DNA from: UBA9676 sp963730065
GTDB lineage: Bacteria > Actinomycetota > Actinomycetes > Streptosporangiales > Streptosporangiaceae
Assembly (NCBI GenBank): GCA_963730065.1
Contig: CAVSQL010000006.1
Coordinates: forward strand, 124,001-188,000
DNA: 64,000 nucleotides
Reading direction: 5' to 3'
How positions within the stretch are numbered: position 1 is the stretch's first letter; each line of letters begins with the position of its first letter. The notes beneath the pieces were generated by a model. The model searched no databases, was not told the DNA's origin, and saw only the letters and a list, made by a program, of their open reading frames with translations. Below are positions 8,080 to 15,981 of the stretch, piece by piece. A program made the position numbers and the translations under genes.

Positions 8080-8516
8080 GCTGGGGCGGGTACCTGGCGC
8101 TGGCACCAGGCGTAGAGGGCGTCATAGACGAAGGTGCCGCGATCGAGCAGCCGCTGGTCGTCGGCTTCGACGTCGAGCCCACCCAGCCCGATCGCCAGCA
8201 GCCCGGGCCCGGCCGGGTCGGTGTCCAGGTCGGCGGCGATGTCGGCGGCGTGCACGATCTTGGCCAGCCGCACCAGCGCTGGGTCGTTGCCCAGGTGGTA
8301 GTCCTCGATCAGGACCTCGAAGGTGCATTTGCCGTCGCGGTGGGTGTAGCGGGCGCCGGGGGCGTCGAAGCTGATGGCGTCCTCGCGGGCGGCGGTGTCC
8401 AGGATCTGGTCGGCGGGGACGTAGAGGATCTCGGCGTCGGGGTCGATGAACTTGGCGATCAGCCAGGGGCAGGCGATCCGGTCGGTCTTGGGGCGGGCGC
8501 GGGTGATCCATTTCAT
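8076..8516 (-). CDS. ChrB C-terminal-domain protein
   Basis: A 146-residue protein equal to the stand-alone C-terminal domain of chromate resistance protein ChrB. It opens MKWITRARPKTDRIACPWLI, then FIDPDAEILYVPADQI, FDAPGARYTHRDGKCTFEVL, and IVHAADIAADLD; the RIACPWLI-x-x-FIDPDAE core is diagnostic. In full ChrB this part may bind metal or chromate and resembles iron/manganese superoxide dismutase in some reports. The N-terminal domain is absent; compare the separate N- and C-domain genes at 10276 and 10752. Coupled at both ends by ATGA overlaps. Confidence 0.85.
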   Translation of the reverse strand: MKWITRARPKTDRIACPWLIAKFIDPDAEILYVPADQILDTAAREDAISFDAPGARYTHRDGKCTFEVLIEDYHLGNDPALVRLAKIVHAADIAADLDTDPAGPGLLAIGLGGLDVEADDQRLLDRGTFVYDALYAWCQRQVPAPA

Positions 8517-8866
8517 GACGGCTCCTCAGGTATGGGTTCGGGAGAAGGGTCGTGGACGGTGAGGCCGGGCAGGTTCAGGTACCCCCCGGTCACCTCATAA
8601 CGGGTGATCGGCCGGTAAGAGACGGCCCGGTGGACCTCGCTGGCGGTGAGGGCGTCGCGGTGCGGGGTGGCGATCCACGCGTCGAAGACCTCGTGACTGG
8701 GCCAGACGGTGATCACCACGGTCTCGCCGCCGGGGGTGGCGGGTTCGCAGACCAGCTCGGTGAGGATGCCGTGCTGCTGGCGGATGGCACGGCCATCAGC
8801 GATCCAGGCCAGATACCGCTCCCGCCATTCGGGCGGGACCACAACGGTGCGCAGGCAGACAATCAC
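8513..8866 (-). CDS. Antibiotic-biosynthesis-monooxygenase-like (ABM) protein
   Basis: A 117-residue small dimeric alpha/beta-barrel-like protein: MIVCLRTVVVPPEWRERYLA, WIADGRAIRQQHGILTELVC, GGETVVITVWPSHEVFDAWI, and HRDALTASEVHRAVSYRPIT. The pattern of an N-terminal strand, a long helix, a hydrophobic strand with W, and a second helix is that of ABM/Dabb-type domains, which act as small oxygenases, haem-degrading enzymes or binding proteins. The conserved H-R pair could be active. Stop and start overlap neighbours on both sides. Confidence 0.65.
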   Translation of the reverse strand: MIVCLRTVVVPPEWRERYLAWIADGRAIRQQHGILTELVCEPATPGGETVVITVWPSHEVFDAWIATPHRDALTASEVHRAVSYRPITRYEVTGGYLNLPGLTVHDPSPEPIPEEPS

Positions 8867-10149
8867 GGCGACTCCTCAGAGGATGCGGTCATGGCAGCAC
8901 CGGCAGCAGCGCTAGGCGGGCGAGTGCTGATTCGGGAGGCCAGGCCGAGGTGACGGGCCCAGCCCCACAACGTCACGTCGTACCCGGCCTTGACCACCCC
9001 GGCGACCACCAGCGGCGCGCCGAGGGCGAACTGCTGCACCAGCCCCGCGATCAGCGGGCCGATCGGCCGGACCGTGTAGCGGGAGGCGTTGGTGACTGCC
9101 GCTGCTGCGGTTCTTTCCTCGGGGGTGACGACGGTCATGACCAGTGCCTGGCGGGTGGGCACGTCCATCTGCGACAGCGTGGTGCGCGCGAGCAGCAGCA
9201 CCGCCGCGACACCGAAGGTGGGCGCGAAGGCGACCGCGGCCAGCAGCACGTTGCTGGGCAGGTGGGTGCCGACCATGGTGGCGATCAGGCCGAACCGGCG
9301 GGCCAGCAGCGGCGCGAGCGCGACCGAGACCGCCTGCACTACCGAGACGGCGAAAAACAGCCAGCCGAGCGCGACCACCGAGACGTGATACCGCTCGGCG
9401 AAGTAGTAGGACAAGAACCCGGTCGTGACCAGGCCGCCGCCCGCGGCGTCGACGGCGAACAGCCCGGCCAGCCGCCGCACCACCGACCGGGAGGGGCCAA
9501 GCCGCGTGCGTGCCCGGGTCACCGGCCCTAGCGGCGAGGCCTTGTCCGGTGAAGCCTCAACAGCAGGGGACAGGCGGGCGGCAAGGACCGCACCAGTGAT
9601 CCCGACCGGGACCAGGACCAAAAACAGCCACGCGTGCACTCCCCCGGACGCGCCATGTGGGCCAAGCCCGGTAAGGATCACAGCCAGCGAGCCAAGCGCC
9701 CCTGCGGCGGCGCCGACCGCGTTGTACCGCCCGTACACCGCGGCCGTGCCCGCATCCTCGGTGGCGAGCATCGCCTGCTCCAGCGTGGTCGCCGGGCCGT
9801 TATCCACAACGTCTGTGGACAGGGTGCCGGTGAGCGCAACCACCAGCAGCAGCCACAGCGGCGCGCCCGCCGCGACCACCACCCCCGCGACAGCGATCCC
9901 GCCGAAGAACACTGCATAGGAGCGGCGGCGGCCGAACCGGTCACCGAACCTGCCGACCGCCAGGCTGGCCAGCGCCGTCCCCGCGATCAGCGCGGTCAGC
10001 ACCACGCCCACCTGCACGCTGGTGAACCCGCGGGCAGCGAGCAGGACCCCGAGCAAGACCGCGGTAAACCCGTACCCGGCGGCCCGCACCCCCTGCCCGG
10101 CCACCAGCAGCCGCGCATCCCCGGTCAAACCCGGCCGCCGCGACCTCAC
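8863..10149 (-). CDS. Major facilitator superfamily transporter
   Basis: A 428-residue protein with about 12 hydrophobic segments. The MFS signature follows helix 2 (GRFGDRFGRRRSYAVFFGG, the G-x-x-x-D-R/K-x-G-R-R loop), and an N-terminal LLGVLLAARGFTSVQVGVVL segment marks helix 1. A proton-driven exporter in the plasma membrane is the likely role. It is the first gene of the minus-strand operon with ABM, ChrB-C and DUF2148 genes, which suggests export of a toxic ion or an oxidised compound. ChrA, the usual chromate exporter, is not present, so this protein may take its place; that is an inference. Confidence 0.85.
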   Translation of the reverse strand: MRSRRPGLTGDARLLVAGQGVRAAGYGFTAVLLGVLLAARGFTSVQVGVVLTALIAGTALASLAVGRFGDRFGRRRSYAVFFGGIAVAGVVVAAGAPLWLLLVVALTGTLSTDVVDNGPATTLEQAMLATEDAGTAAVYGRYNAVGAAAGALGSLAVILTGLGPHGASGGVHAWLFLVLVPVGITGAVLAARLSPAVEASPDKASPLGPVTRARTRLGPSRSVVRRLAGLFAVDAAGGGLVTTGFLSYYFAERYHVSVVALGWLFFAVSVVQAVSVALAPLLARRFGLIATMVGTHLPSNVLLAAVAFAPTFGVAAVLLLARTTLSQMDVPTRQALVMTVVTPEERTAAAAVTNASRYTVRPIGPLIAGLVQQFALGAPLVVAGVVKAGYDVTLWGWARHLGLASRISTRPPSAAAGAAMTASSEESP

Positions 10150-10207
10150 CGAGTCACCACCAGGCCGCTACGGCCGTGGATGTCTAGCCTGCGCACCCAA
10201 CTTATTC

Positions 10208-10256
10208 TGCAACCACGGTCGCACTTATGCAACCTCGGTTGCAGCTCAGCTACAAT
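10208..10256. promoter_or_regulatory. Paired palindromic operator between divergent chr-like operons
   Basis: TGCAACCTCGGTTGCA (10228-10243) is a palindrome with perfect 7-bp arms about a central TC. TGCAACCACGGTCGCA (10208-10223) is a degenerate copy of it (13 of 16), placed 20 bp away, that is about two helical turns. TACAAT at 10251-10256 is a good -10 for the plus-strand genes and would give a nearly leaderless start before 10270/10276. The site overlaps where RNA polymerase would bind and also lies near the minus-strand operon start. Confidence 0.65.
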
Positions 10257-10275
10257 CGCCGCCAGGGTGATGGGC

Positions 10276-10755
10276 ATGAGCCAAGCCGACGACTGGGTAC
10301 TGCTGGCCTACCGGCTGCCCCGGGTGCCATCCACACCACGCTCGGCCGTGTGGCGCAAGCTCAAACGGCTAGGTGTGGCCTGGATCGCCGACGGACTGGT
10401 GGCCCTCCCTGCCGACCCGCGTACCCGCGAGCAGCTGGAGTGGGTCGCCGAGGAAGTCACCGACCACGACGGCGAAGCGACCCTCTGGCTGGGCCGCCCC
10501 CTCGACACCAACGCCGCATCGGTCGTGGTGAGCCGGATGACCGCCGCGGTCGCCGCCGAATACGAGGCGGTGGCAGCCGAAGCGGCAGCCATACGGACCG
10601 CCGATGTGGTGGCGCGGCGGCGGGCGGTGGCGCGGCTGCGCCGGGAACTGCACCGCATCGCTGGCCGCGACTTCTTCACCTGCCCGCAGGGTGAGGCGGC
10701 CCGGCGCGCGGTCGAGCAGCTGGCAGCAGCCGACCCGGCGGGGGCGCGCACATGA
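10276..10755 (+). CDS. ChrB N-terminal-domain protein (chromate resistance regulator half)
   Basis: A 159-residue protein matching the ChrB N-terminal domain: DDWVLLAYRLPRVPSTPRSA, VWRKLKRLGVAWIADGLVAL, and EQLEWVAEEVTDHDGEATLW, followed by a basic helical tail. In full-length ChrB this half carries the winged-helix-like DNA-binding part that controls the chr promoter. It is therefore a good candidate for the factor that reads the paired operator just upstream. ATG 10270 in the same frame is also possible; I prefer 10276 because AGGGTGATG lies at good distance. Its stop overlaps the ChrB-C gene start (ATGA). Confidence 0.8.
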   Translation: MSQADDWVLLAYRLPRVPSTPRSAVWRKLKRLGVAWIADGLVALPADPRTREQLEWVAEEVTDHDGEATLWLGRPLDTNAASVVVSRMTAAVAAEYEAVAAEAAAIRTADVVARRRAVARLRRELHRIAGRDFFTCPQGEAARRAVEQLAAADPAGART

Positions 10756-11189
10756 AGTGGGCAACCCGCCCTGGCGTCCACGTCAACCGGGCCGCCTGCG
10801 CGTGGCTGATCCGCCGCTTCATCGACCCTGATGCCGATTTCGTCTTTGCTGCCGATCCAGCGGCCATCCCCGCTGGGGTCACCCCGTTCGACATGCGCGG
10901 CGCCGCGCTCGGGCATCACCAGGGCCGGTGCTCGTTCGAGACCGCCCTCACATCGTTCGGTCTGGAGGCCGACCTGGCGCTGGAAGAGATCGGCCGCATC
11001 GTCCACGAAGCCGATCTGGCCGACGAATGCTACGACGCCCCCACCGCCGTGGGCCTGGACGTGCTGATCCGCGGCCTCACCCTGACCAGCGGCTCCGACC
11101 ACGACACCCTGACCATCACCGACCGGCTCTTCGACGGACTGTACGAGCACACCCGCCGCCAGCTCATGACCGGCCGACCACCCGCCTAG
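10752..11189 (+). CDS. ChrB C-terminal-domain protein
   Basis: A 145-residue protein, the second stand-alone ChrB C-domain in the window: MKWATRPGVHVNRAACAWLI, RRFIDPDADFVFAADPAAIP, FDMRGAALGHHQGRCSFETA, and IGRIVHEADLADECYD. The H-V-N-R-A-A-C-A-W-L-I-R-R-F-I-D core agrees with the family. It is coupled to the ChrB N-domain gene by ATGA, so the pair makes a split ChrB. It differs clearly from the copy at 8076-8516 in the first motif (HVNRAACAW against KTDRIACPW), so the copies probably diverged long ago. Likely metal- or oxidant-binding; the exact chemistry is unproven. Confidence 0.85.
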   Translation: MKWATRPGVHVNRAACAWLIRRFIDPDADFVFAADPAAIPAGVTPFDMRGAALGHHQGRCSFETALTSFGLEADLALEEIGRIVHEADLADECYDAPTAVGLDVLIRGLTLTSGSDHDTLTITDRLFDGLYEHTRRQLMTGRPPA

Positions 11190-11226
11190 CCAGCCCCCTT
11201 GCCTGCCTGTCCCTCTTCCGGGCGGC

Positions 11227-11709
11227 TCAGTGGTTACATCCGAGCGTCGCGACATACTGCTGCGGGGACATCCGGTAGAGCTTGACCGCGTCGGGGTTGC
11301 TGAGCACCAGGTCGAACGCCCACCGGTGGTGGACATAGAACCAGTAGTCGTTCAGCTGCTGGCCGCTGATTTCGTAATGCACCAGCCACGCCCCATCCGG
11401 GCCGCCAGGGTTCACGCTTTCAGTCTGCGACAGCGTGTGCGAACCGCTGGGGCAGTCCTTGTGCCGCTTGATGTAGTCGGCGCGGGTGATGATCGCCTGG
11501 CTGCGCGCATCCCACCGCGTGTACACAGGCCCGTAATCACCGGTGTCGTAGTCGTGGTTGAACGCCGCGGCGATCTTGAGCAAAGCCGCTGCGGTATGCG
11601 GATCCGCTGGCAGCGGTGCCGGGGATGCGGCCGGATGACCCGTGCCCGCCGTGGAGCCCACCGTGAGCAGGACCGCAGCGGCAACGGTGATTGCAATGAT
11701 CAGACGCAT
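11227..11709 (-). CDS. Secreted protein, unknown function
   Basis: A 160-residue protein with a classical signal peptide: MRLIIAITVAAAVLLTVGST with likely cleavage after the AGTGHPA region. The mature part has TAAALLKIAAAFNHDYDTGD, WDARSQAIITRADYIKRHKD, then VHYEISGQQLNDYWFYVHHR and a closing MSPQQYVATLGC. Two cysteines (in KDCPSG and at the end, LGCNH) could pair. The fold may be NTF2-like, because of the FxxGDYxxxY opening and final W-x-F-D strand, but I am not sure. The ATG at 11709 has TGGAGAA well placed; an ATG at 11724 also exists. Confidence 0.65.
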   Translation of the reverse strand: MRLIIAITVAAAVLLTVGSTAGTGHPAASPAPLPADPHTAAALLKIAAAFNHDYDTGDYGPVYTRWDARSQAIITRADYIKRHKDCPSGSHTLSQTESVNPGGPDGAWLVHYEISGQQLNDYWFYVHHRWAFDLVLSNPDAVKLYRMSPQQYVATLGCNH

Positions 11710-11904
11710 CGCTAAGTTCTCCATCACCACAGACCACGTAGGCAGATCACAGCCGCCCGGCAGGCGGGCTGCGGGCGGGCCCAGCCAGCAGTCCCGGCCT
11801 GGCTCGTTGCGCCGGGCAGGCTGGACCAGTGCCGTCCCGGGAGCGTACCCCACCCGGGTACCTCAGCCAGCACGGCTAGCAGGCCAGCCGCATCGGCGTC
11901 CTTC

Positions 11905-12954
11905 TCACCGATGGGAAGCCAGCACGGCGTGGTGATCATCGCCTGCCTGAGCCTGCGGATCAGCGTGCACCAGCGCGGCGGCCAGCCGCGGCAGCGCGTG
12001 CAGCAGATTGTGCTCGGCGTCGACCGCGACCTGGTGAGCCTGGACCGCGCTGGCACCGGCATCAACGATGACCTCGCATTCGGCGCGCAGATGGTGCCCG
12101 ATCCAGCGCAGCCGGACCTGGCCCACCCCCAGCACCCCAGGCGTCGCGCGCAGACTCTGCTCAACCTGATCGACCAGGACGGGATCGACGGCATCCATCA
12201 GGCGCCGGTAGATCTCCCGGGCCGCCTGCCGCAGCACGGCCAAGATCGCCACCGTGATCACCAGCCCAACCACCGGGTCGGCCCAGTCCCAGCCGACTGC
12301 CACCCCGCCCACTCCCAGCAGGACCGCCAGCGACGTGAACCCGTCGGTGCGGGCATGCAGCCCATCGGCGACCAGCGCCGCCGAGCCGATCTTGCGCCCG
12401 ACACCGATCCGGTACCGGGCGACCAGCTCATTGCCCGTGAACCCGATCACCGCCGCTATCGCGACCGCGACCAGGTTAGTCACCGGCCGCGGGTGCGCTA
12501 GCCGGGTCACCGCCTCATAGGCGGCCAGCGCCGATGACGCCGCGATGATCAGCACGATCACAATCCCGGCCAGGTCCTCGGCCCGCCCGTAGCCGTAGGT
12601 GTAGCGGCGGGTGGGTGGCCGCCTGCCCACCACGAACGCGATACCCAGCGGCACCGCGGTCAGCGCGTCCGCGGCGTTGTGCAGCGTGTCACCCAGCAGC
12701 GCGACCGAACCCGAGATGGCCACCACCGCCGCCTGGAGCAGCGCGGTGGCACCGAGCACGGCAAGGGAGATCCACAGCGCCCGGATGCCCTCGGCGCTGG
12801 CCTCCATCGCCGCATCCACCTTGCCGGTGGCATCGTGGGAATGCGGGCGCAGCACATGCCGGAGCCGTTCGATCACTCCTGGGCTGCTGGCATGAGCGTG
12901 CCCGTGCCCGTGGGCGTGATCGGGGCCGCTGTGGTCAGTTTGCTGATCGCTCAT
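11905..12954 (-). CDS. Cation diffusion facilitator (CDF) metal exporter
   Basis: A 349-residue protein. A His/Asp-rich N-terminus (DHAHGHGHAHAS) precedes about six membrane helices. Metal-site motifs are in place: GDTLHNAADALTAVPLGIAF (H-x-x-x-D, helix 2) and VADGLHARTDGFTSLAVLLG (H-x-x-x-D, helix 5). The C-terminal cytoplasmic domain carries PGVLGVGQVRLRWIGHHLRA and a further His-rich end. CDF proteins expel Zn2+, Co2+ or similar ions in exchange for protons. Start at ATG 12954 (MSDQQTDHSG); upstream sequence in frame is not family-like. Convergent with the secreted protein gene, divergent from the SDR gene. Confidence 0.9.
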   Translation of the reverse strand: MSDQQTDHSGPDHAHGHGHAHASSPGVIERLRHVLRPHSHDATGKVDAAMEASAEGIRALWISLAVLGATALLQAAVVAISGSVALLGDTLHNAADALTAVPLGIAFVVGRRPPTRRYTYGYGRAEDLAGIVIVLIIAASSALAAYEAVTRLAHPRPVTNLVAVAIAAVIGFTGNELVARYRIGVGRKIGSAALVADGLHARTDGFTSLAVLLGVGGVAVGWDWADPVVGLVITVAILAVLRQAAREIYRRLMDAVDPVLVDQVEQSLRATPGVLGVGQVRLRWIGHHLRAECEVIVDAGASAVQAHQVAVDAEHNLLHALPRLAAALVHADPQAQAGDDHHAVLASHR

Positions 12955-13337
12955 GACGCCCAGGATGCGCAAAGAATCCGCTTGCAGCACATCAACAACA
13001 ACCACTCCAACGTGACTGCGAAAGACTCGCAGACTCCGTCGTGCAGCAGCCGTCTCCCGCATAACCATGCCAGAAGGCCCGGTGAAACCAGCACCGCCAG
13101 ATGACTGACGTACCAACCGTGCGGCGCTGCGCCAGCAAATACCACGCCAGGCCGCGTCGACGGCGCCGCGCGGTCCGGGACTGGCGCAGCCTCGCAGGCC
13201 AGGCCTGGGCGTTCTGTCGCCAGCCGGAGCGGGCCGTTCTCCTGGCCTGGACGCCGCGGTCTGGCGCATAGTGGACTTCACGCTGCGGTGGCAGTGCCCG
13301 GGCCGGGCTGGCCGGCCGGGTTCATTGGGGGGTGTAG
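12955..13337. other. Divergent intergenic region
   Basis: 383 bases between the divergent CDF and SDR genes, with no credible gene. The promoters of both should lie here. A somewhat AT-richer patch near 12985-13025 (CATCAACAACAACCACTCCAACGTG is part of it) is the likeliest control area for the CDF gene. Confidence 0.4.
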
Positions 13338-14123
13338 GTGGGCGGAACCGGGCTGACGCCGTCCCGTCCTGTCGGCGGTGACCTGTGGCGCCTCGATGGC
13401 CGGGTCGCCCTGGTAACCGGCGCCTCAGCGGGCCTGGGCGCGCGGTTCGCGCGCGTGCTGCACCAGGCGGGCGCGCACGTGCTGGCCACCGCCCGCCGCG
13501 CCGACCTCCTCGACGAACTGGCCCGCGAGTGCGGCGAGCGGATCGAGGTGATGCCCGGCGACATCACCGACGCCTCTCACCGGCAGGCGCTGGCCGGGCG
13601 GCTGGAATCGCGCGGCCACCTCGATGTGCTGGTCAACAACGCCGGGATCTGCGACGACGGGCCGATCGAGGAGCAGTCGCTGGAAGAACTCCGCCAGGTC
13701 ATCGAGGTCAACCTGATCAGCGTGCTCGACATGTGCCGGCTGACCGCCCCGCTGCTGCTGGCTGCCCCCGCTGCCAGCGTGATCAACGTCGCCTCCATGT
13801 ACGGCATCGTCGCCTCCCGCGGGCCGATGGCCGCCTACAACGCCACCAAAGGCGCCCTGGTCAACCTCACCCGGCAGCTGGCCGCCCAGTGGGGCGAGCG
13901 CGGCGTGCGGGTCAACGCGCTGGCCCCCGGCTACTTCCCGACCGAGCTGACCGGCCACCTGGCCGACGCCGGCTTCGCCCGGTCCATCCGCGAGCACACG
14001 CTGCTCGCGCGCACCCCCGAAATGCACGAACTCGACGGCCCGCTGCTGTTCCTGGCCACCGCCGCCTCCAGCTACATGACCGGCCAGGTCCTGGTCATCG
14101 ACGGCGGCTGGACCGCGGTGTGA
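13338..14123 (+). CDS. SDR-family oxidoreductase
   Basis: A 261-residue classical short-chain dehydrogenase/reductase. The nucleotide-binding TGASAGLG is at residues 27-34, the NNAG motif near 100, a conserved Ser lies in VINVASMYG, and the catalytic Y-x-x-x-K is present (YNATK). RVNALAPGYFPTEL shows the usual PG turn, and the end GQVLVIDGGW is diagnostic. It should reduce or oxidise a carbonyl/alcohol with NAD(P)(H); the substrate is unknown. GTG start at 13338 preceded by GGGGGGTGTAG. Arg after the Gly-rich loop (TARRADLL) favours NADP(H). Confidence 0.9.
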   Translation: MGGTGLTPSRPVGGDLWRLDGRVALVTGASAGLGARFARVLHQAGAHVLATARRADLLDELARECGERIEVMPGDITDASHRQALAGRLESRGHLDVLVNNAGICDDGPIEEQSLEELRQVIEVNLISVLDMCRLTAPLLLAAPAASVINVASMYGIVASRGPMAAYNATKGALVNLTRQLAAQWGERGVRVNALAPGYFPTELTGHLADAGFARSIREHTLLARTPEMHELDGPLLFLATAASSYMTGQVLVIDGGWTAV

Positions 14124-14607
14124 CCCCGCCAGCCAGCCTCGCCCCGCCTCACAATGCGCCAGGACGCCGAAATCTCCGCCAGCAGAACACGCTCACAACA
14201 CCAGGCCGTTCGCCTCACGGCCCCGCGGAGACATGACCCGCCAGATCGACCCGATCTGCACGCCCCAGCTGAGGAACTTCCGACAAGGCCATGCCGCGCC
14301 TAACGGCGGGTCGGCGCGCGGTTATCACGAGCTCAGGACGTCGTTGACCGCGTAGCGGTCCCCCGGCTACAGTCCGGCGGACAGTCGGCCGGGCTGTATT
14401 TTTATACATCGCCGCCTGCGTCGAGAACTCACTATTCTGCCGCTGGTCGCGCGGTCGCTGGGGACGACCTAGCCCATGTCGGTGATGGGGTGGTTGTCCT
14501 CGCTTTCCGGGTTGCCCTGCCCGGCAGAGGTGCGGATGCACCGCTGGTGGTGACGCCGGTTGGTGGTACGGTCGGCGACATTACGGGCCGGAACAAAGGA
14601 GGCAACG
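14124..14607. other. Intergenic with dispersed repeat and strong ribosome binding site
   Basis: No gene. It holds a copy of the dispersed palindrome (14242-14258) followed about 40 bases later by TAACGGCGGGTCGGCGCGCG (14301-14320), as seen at 3620-3700. The next gene's ribosome binding site (AAAGGAGG) is unusually strong. Confidence 0.5.
14242..14320. repeat. Dispersed palindrome plus trailing motif, copy 2
   Basis: CAGATCG-ACC-CGATCTG (14242-14258, 7-bp arms) and, 42 bases on, TAACGGCGGGTCGGCGCGCG (14301-14320). Layout and spacing match copy 1 at 3620-3701. Confidence 0.5.
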
Positions 14608-15651
14608 ATGACCGCACCGCTCCAGGTGATCGCCTTGAGCTTCAGCCGCGGCGCCGGTGCCGAGGACCGGATCCTGGCCGAGGTCGATCGTCTCCGCGGC
14701 CGGGGAGTTCTTCGTCTGCTGGACATGCTCTTCGTGGCTAAAAGCCAGGACGGCATCATCGAACGGCTGACCATCGGTGATGACGAGGATTTCGGCTCGC
14801 TCCTGGCGGCGGTCGTTCCCGTTGCGGGCGGTGGTCCGGCCGTGCCGACGCCAGCTGGCGGCCCAGCCTTTGACCCGGCCGATGCGCAGGTGCTGGCCGA
14901 TTCTCTCCAGCCGGGGACCGCCTTGGCCTTCTTGCTCGTGGAGCACCACTGGGCCGCCCAGCTTTTTGACGCGATCGCCGAGACCGGCGGCACGCTGATC
15001 GGCGAGGGCTTCCTGACCTCCGAGACCGGGCTGGTGGTGGGAGCCGAGGTCGCCGCCATGGAGGAGGCATCTGAGGTGATCGCCCAGGCCCAGGCCGATG
15101 AGGCCGGCGCCTTGCTCGCGGTGATGGCGGCCGAAGCCGAAGCGGCCGCAGCGGTGGCCGATTCGGAGCGGATCCAGTCCGCCGCTGCCGCTGCCGCCGT
15201 CCGGGCGCTGATCACTGCTGGGCTAGTGGAGGAGGCGGCCGCCCACGAGGCGGTCTCGGCGCTGACCACGGCTGGCCTGATCGTGGCCGCCGCCGGCCAG
15301 GCCGCCGCTGACGCCGTAGCCGAAGACGCCGCTACTGTGGGAGCCGCCGACGAAGTGACCGCCGCGTCCCTGGCGGAATCCCTCGCCACCATCGCCGCCG
15401 CCGACGAGGTGGCAGCCGAAGCCACCGGCGAAGCCCAGGAACGGGTCAGGGCGGCGTCGATCACTATGGCCGAGGCCCAGATTCTGCGATACCTCCCCAA
15501 ACCACTCCCCTTCTCCGTCATCGCCGACAAGCTGGGCATCTCCCGGTCAGCAGCCAAGGAGCGAGCGGCACGTCTGTATAAAAGACTCGGCGTCCACAGC
15601 CGGGACGAGGCGGTCAGCCGGGCCCGCTCCCTCGGCCTCATCCGCGGCTAA
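14608..15651 (+). CDS. DUF6325-like N-terminal domain fused to a LuxR-type helix-turn-helix
   Basis: A 347-residue protein. Residues 1-150 resemble DUF6325/DUF1269-type proteins: PLQVIALSFSRGAGAEDRIL, RGRGVLRLLDMLFVAKSQDG, and TALAFLLVEHHWAAQLFDAI. Residues about 150-285 are a long Ala/Glu-rich helical, probably coiled, segment. Residues 285-347 end in PKPLPFSVIADKLGISRSAA and ARLYKRLGVHSRDEAVSRAR, the GerE/LuxR DNA-binding helix-turn-helix. The Ala/Glu linker fused to an output domain suggests a sensor-regulator. Start at ATG 14608 with AAAGGAGGCAACG. No partner kinase is adjacent. What it senses is unknown. Confidence 0.7.
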   Translation: MTAPLQVIALSFSRGAGAEDRILAEVDRLRGRGVLRLLDMLFVAKSQDGIIERLTIGDDEDFGSLLAAVVPVAGGGPAVPTPAGGPAFDPADAQVLADSLQPGTALAFLLVEHHWAAQLFDAIAETGGTLIGEGFLTSETGLVVGAEVAAMEEASEVIAQAQADEAGALLAVMAAEAEAAAAVADSERIQSAAAAAAVRALITAGLVEEAAAHEAVSALTTAGLIVAAAGQAAADAVAEDAATVGAADEVTAASLAESLATIAAADEVAAEATGEAQERVRAASITMAEAQILRYLPKPLPFSVIADKLGISRSAAKERAARLYKRLGVHSRDEAVSRARSLGLIRG

Positions 15652-15706
15652 CAGTGATTGGCCGCGGACGCTCGCGCGAGGAGTGGCACCCGCGCTTGTG
15701 GGCGCA

Positions 15707-15727
15707 CGCAGATCAGCCAGATCTGCG
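15707..15727. repeat. Dispersed palindrome, copy 3
   Basis: CGCAGAT-CAGCCAG-ATCTGCG, 7-bp perfect arms with a 7-base spacer, in the 330-base gap after the regulator gene. Same form as the copies at 3620 and 42807. Confidence 0.6.
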
Positions 15728-15981
15728 CCCATCACGATCGTCGCTGTTTCGCGCCAAGCGCCGCGCCGGCCGAAGCCCCGGTCCGCGTCCAGCTAGTGGC
15801 CCATTACGGTGCCGTGAACCGGCAACCCAGGTTTCGGCATGACCACTATCCGCGACCCAGCATGCATGACGATGCATGACCGCCCGGTACCGGGAACACC
15901 CGCATCTGCCGCTGGTCGGGTGCCCGTGTTGTCCCGTGGCCGGGCGGCACTTGCTGGTGCGGCCGGTGCCAGAATCGGGGT

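Noticed and set aside
7459..8115. A 218-codon plus-strand frame over the DUF2148 gene
   Set aside because: Gly/Val/Asp-rich shadow of the minus-strand gene, with no domain.
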